DNA of 7,979 bases from VGEM01 sp033764265 (GTDB lineage Bacteria > Pseudomonadota > Alphaproteobacteria > Rhodospirillales > Rhodospirillaceae): contig JANRJB010000015.1 in assembly GCA_033764265.1 (NCBI GenBank), positions 1 through 7,979 on the forward strand, in the 5' to 3' direction. The notes beneath the pieces are model-generated. The model did no database searches, was not told where the DNA came from, and saw only the letters and a list, made by a program, of their open reading frames with translations. This document shows positions 6,184 through 7,979 of this stretch, piece after piece (the stretch's first letter is position 1; every line of letters begins with the position of its first letter). The position numbers were made by a program, and so were the translations under genes.

Positions 6184-6205
6184 CTGCACTTCGGCAATTG
6201 TGCAG
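6184..6205. promoter_or_regulatory. Candidate antitoxin operator (inverted repeat)
   Basis: CTGCAC, ten bases, GTGCAG: a perfect six-base inverted repeat 17 bases upstream of the antitoxin start, within the likely leader or promoter. Antitoxins of the ribbon-helix-helix type commonly repress by binding such sites. In a 234-bp gap one such repeat is expected by chance, so position is the main argument. Confidence 0.35.
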
Positions 6206-6213
6206 GAAAGCAT

Positions 6214-6243
6214 ATCCTAGTCCGATGCCAAAATGAATGTCAC
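6214..6243 (-). promoter_or_regulatory. Candidate promoter of the toxin-antitoxin pair
   Basis: On the minus strand GTGACA (6243-6238) is separated by 18 bases from TAGGAT (6219-6214), with five and four matches to the sigma-70 boxes. A transcript would start just before the inverted repeat at 6184-6205, so a bound repressor there could block it. TATGCT at the neighbouring position is a competing -10. Confidence 0.25.
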
Positions 6244-6344
6244 GCATCCCACCGATGGCAAGGGGCGCTGCCTTCGGACTGGGCAGCAGCCATAACCGCA
6301 ACGCGGTCGGACTTTCGAGGCTTGCGCCAGCGTCGCACATCTCC

Positions 6345-6366
6345 GCTTGAAGGCGCGCGATCAAGC
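6345..6366. repeat. Inverted repeat upstream of the MFS gene
   Basis: GCTTGA, ten bases, TCAAGC: a perfect six-base inverted repeat 35 bases before the MFS start, in the divergent gap 6168-6401. It might be an operator for the MFS-SDR unit, but no regulator gene is nearby and one repeat of this size is expected by chance. Apart from this, the antitoxin sites and a G-run before the MFS start, I see nothing in that gap. Confidence 0.2.
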
Positions 6367-6401
6367 CGCGACGGTGGCGGCTCACGCCGACCGGGGGGCC
6401 T

Positions 6402-7727
6402 ATGGACATCGACCGCAGCTGCGCGCGCCTGACACCACTGCCGATCTGGCTTGCGGCCGGCGTCAGTACGCTCAACGGCTGGGTGTTGATGTTCGCCAAC
6501 TTCGCCGTCATCGGCAGCCTGGCGTTCATCAACGTCGCGCAAAGCTACATCCTGACCGAACACCTGCAGCTCGCGCGCGAAACCCAGGGCACGGTGTCGG
6601 GCGACCTCGCCTTCTGGAACGAGATCATCATCATCGCGCTCGCCAGTCCGTTCGGCATCCTGGCCGACCGCATCGGCCGCCGGCCGGTGATCGCGCTGGG
6701 CATGGTCGCGGTCGGCGCCGGCTTCGCCATCTACGCTTACGCCGACACCGTCGCGGGCCTGACGCTGGGCCGCATCATCTATGCGGTGGGGGCGGCGGCC
6801 GGTTCGGGCATGATCGCGACCATCGCCGCCGACTATCCGCAGGAAATCTCGCGCGGCAAGATGATCGGCATCAGCTCGCTGATGAACGCCTTTGGGATCG
6901 TCGGCCTGACCGGCGTGCTGGGCAACGTGCCCACGTGGTTGCAGGGCGGCGGCATGGACCCGGTGGCCGCGGGCGAGTGGATGATGATGATCGGCGCGGT
7001 CTACTGCGTCGCCGCGGCGGCGATCTTCCAATGGGGCTTGAAGGGTGGCGTGCCGGCGCGCCACGAGACGCGGCCGTCATTGGGAGAGCTGGTTCGCATC
7101 GGATTCACCGCGGCGCGCAATCCGCGCATCAGCCTGGCCTATGCCACCGCGTTCACCTCGCGTGGCGACCTGGTGGTGGTCGGGCTGTTCGTGTCGCTGT
7201 GGTCGGTGCAGGCCGGCACCGCGGCCGGGCTCGACGCCGCCGAAGCCCTGCAGAAAGGCACGTTGGTGTTCGTCATCTCGCAGTCGGTCGCCATGCTGTG
7301 GGCGCCGGTCATGGGCATCCTGATCGACCGCTTCAACCGCGTCACCACCGTCGCCATCGCCATGGTGCTGGCCTCGGCCGGCTACCTGGGCACCGCGCTG
7401 GTCGACAGCCCGATCGCCGACGGCGCGCTACCGGTGTTCATGTTGCTGGGCGTCGGCCAGGTCAGCGCGCTGATCACCTCGCAAGGCTTGATCGGCCAGG
7501 AAGCGCCGGCGCGCGAACGTGGCGCGGTGGTCGGCATGTTCAGCCTGTGGGGCGCCATCGGCGTTCTGTTCGCCACCGCGGTCGGCGGACGGCTGTTCGA
7601 CGCCTGGGCGCCGTTCGCACCGTTCGTGCTGATGGGCGCGGCGAACCTGGCGCTTCTGGTCGCCGCGGTCGTGATACGCGTCACTTCGCCCGGCCTGATG
7701 ATCAAGCGCGCCGGGGCATCGACGTGA
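6402..7727 (+). CDS. Major facilitator superfamily (MFS) transporter
   Basis: A 441-residue inner-membrane protein with about twelve hydrophobic helices in two halves (roughly 22-47, 71-92, 96-115, 118-143, 153-174, 192-212, then 243-268, 285-307, 314-333, 343-364, 376-397, 403-426). The MFS signature G-x3-D-R-x-G-R-R lies between helices 2 and 3 (85-94, GILADRIGRR), and a degenerate copy GILIDRFNR lies at 305-313 between helices 8 and 9. The central loop (213-235) is short. Substrate and direction are not evident. ATG 6402 is the first start in frame; a G-run (6393-6398) ends only three bases before it, closer than usual, and the next internal Met (30) would cut into helix 1. The TGA overlaps the GTG of the following SDR, so the two form one transcription unit, and transport of the SDR's substrate or product is a reasonable guess. 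Confidence 0.92.
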   Translation: MDIDRSCARLTPLPIWLAAGVSTLNGWVLMFANFAVIGSLAFINVAQSYILTEHLQLARETQGTVSGDLAFWNEIIIIALASPFGILADRIGRRPVIALGMVAVGAGFAIYAYADTVAGLTLGRIIYAVGAAAGSGMIATIAADYPQEISRGKMIGISSLMNAFGIVGLTGVLGNVPTWLQGGGMDPVAAGEWMMMIGAVYCVAAAAIFQWGLKGGVPARHETRPSLGELVRIGFTAARNPRISLAYATAFTSRGDLVVVGLFVSLWSVQAGTAAGLDAAEALQKGTLVFVISQSVAMLWAPVMGILIDRFNRVTTVAIAMVLASAGYLGTALVDSPIADGALPVFMLLGVGQVSALITSQGLIGQEAPARERGAVVGMFSLWGAIGVLFATAVGGRLFDAWAPFAPFVLMGAANLALLVAAVVIRVTSPGLMIKRAGAST

Positions 7728-7979
7728 CGCACGCCAAGACCATCGTCGTCACCGGCTCGACCAAGGGCATCGGCCGCGGTCTGGCGGCGGAGTTTCTCGC
7801 GCGCGGGCACAACGTGGTGGTCAGCGGCCGCCGGCAGAACACCGTCGACGCGGCGGCGACAGAACTGAAGGCCAGACCGGGTCAGGGCCGCGTCATCGGC
7901 ATCGCGTGCGACGTGGCGGACTTCGATCAGGTGCAGAACCTATGGCGGCAAACCGCCAAGGTGTTCGGCCGCATCGACA
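7724..7979 (+). CDS. SDR family NAD(P)-dependent oxidoreductase, NYC1/NOL-like (paralogue 4), 3' end cut
   Basis: The first 85 residues of a fourth SDR copy. It starts at a GTG that overlaps the MFS stop (GTGA), giving MTHAKTIVVTGSTKGIGRGL. The cofactor loop TGSTKGIG (10-17), GHNVVVSGRR (28-37), ACDVAD (62-67) and VFGRID (80-85) align position by position with the other three copies, especially with the one starting at 2839. The active-site half lies beyond the right edge, so whether the shifted serine is conserved cannot be seen. An upstream MFS gene and four-base overlap indicate translational coupling. Function otherwise unknown. Confidence 0.9.
   Translation, partial: MTHAKTIVVTGSTKGIGRGLAAEFLARGHNVVVSGRRQNTVDAAATELKARPGQGRVIGIACDVADFDQVQNLWRQTAKVFGRID

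Noticed and set aside
6240..7064. Minus-strand open frame opposite the MFS gene
   Set aside because: Typical GC-rich shadow with no hydrophobic or domain pattern, while the plus strand encodes a transmembrane protein with the MFS motif.

Overview
This is a high-GC, densely coding stretch of bacterial chromosome. Composition, gene content and the bacterial SulP and ECF42 sequence styles suggest a proteobacterium, perhaps an alphaproteobacterium. That placement is an impression from codon use and gene set, not a demonstrated assignment. No rRNA, tRNA, CRISPR array or insertion sequence was seen. No intergenic stretch exceeds about 235 bases.

Layout. Positions 1-2839 (minus strand) hold a compact run: two short-chain dehydrogenase/reductases (SDRs) with an ATGA stop/start overlap, then a SulP anion transporter cut by the left edge. 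A 149-bp divergent gap follows. A third SDR (plus strand, from 2989) has no stop codon where its family normally ends and stays open into a YCII-domain gene (3961-4320). A sigma factor of the ECF42 type (4343-5623) follows. A TGTCGA-N17-CGTC motif at 3865-3891 matches the ECF42 promoter consensus as I recall it, so YCII plus sigma is probably its own autoregulated unit. Convergent to it is a ParD/CopG-ParE toxin-antitoxin pair on the minus strand (5644-6167), in visibly less GC-rich DNA. Divergent from that pair, a major facilitator transporter (6402-7727) overlaps by GTGA the start of a fourth SDR, which runs off the right edge.

How the genes fit together. The four SDRs are paralogues. Their best family resemblance, from remembered sequences, is to the plant chlorophyll b reductase family (NYC1/NOL). 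All three complete copies have NNAG and YxxxK, but the candidate catalytic serine lies 11 rather than 13 residues before the tyrosine, in a GxGS(D/N)G loop. Two SDR units are tied to transporters (SulP and MFS), which suggests a locus for uptake or export and reduction of an unidentified carbonyl or alcohol substrate. The YCII/ECF42 module and the toxin-antitoxin pair sit between the two halves of the SDR cluster and may be separate insertions.
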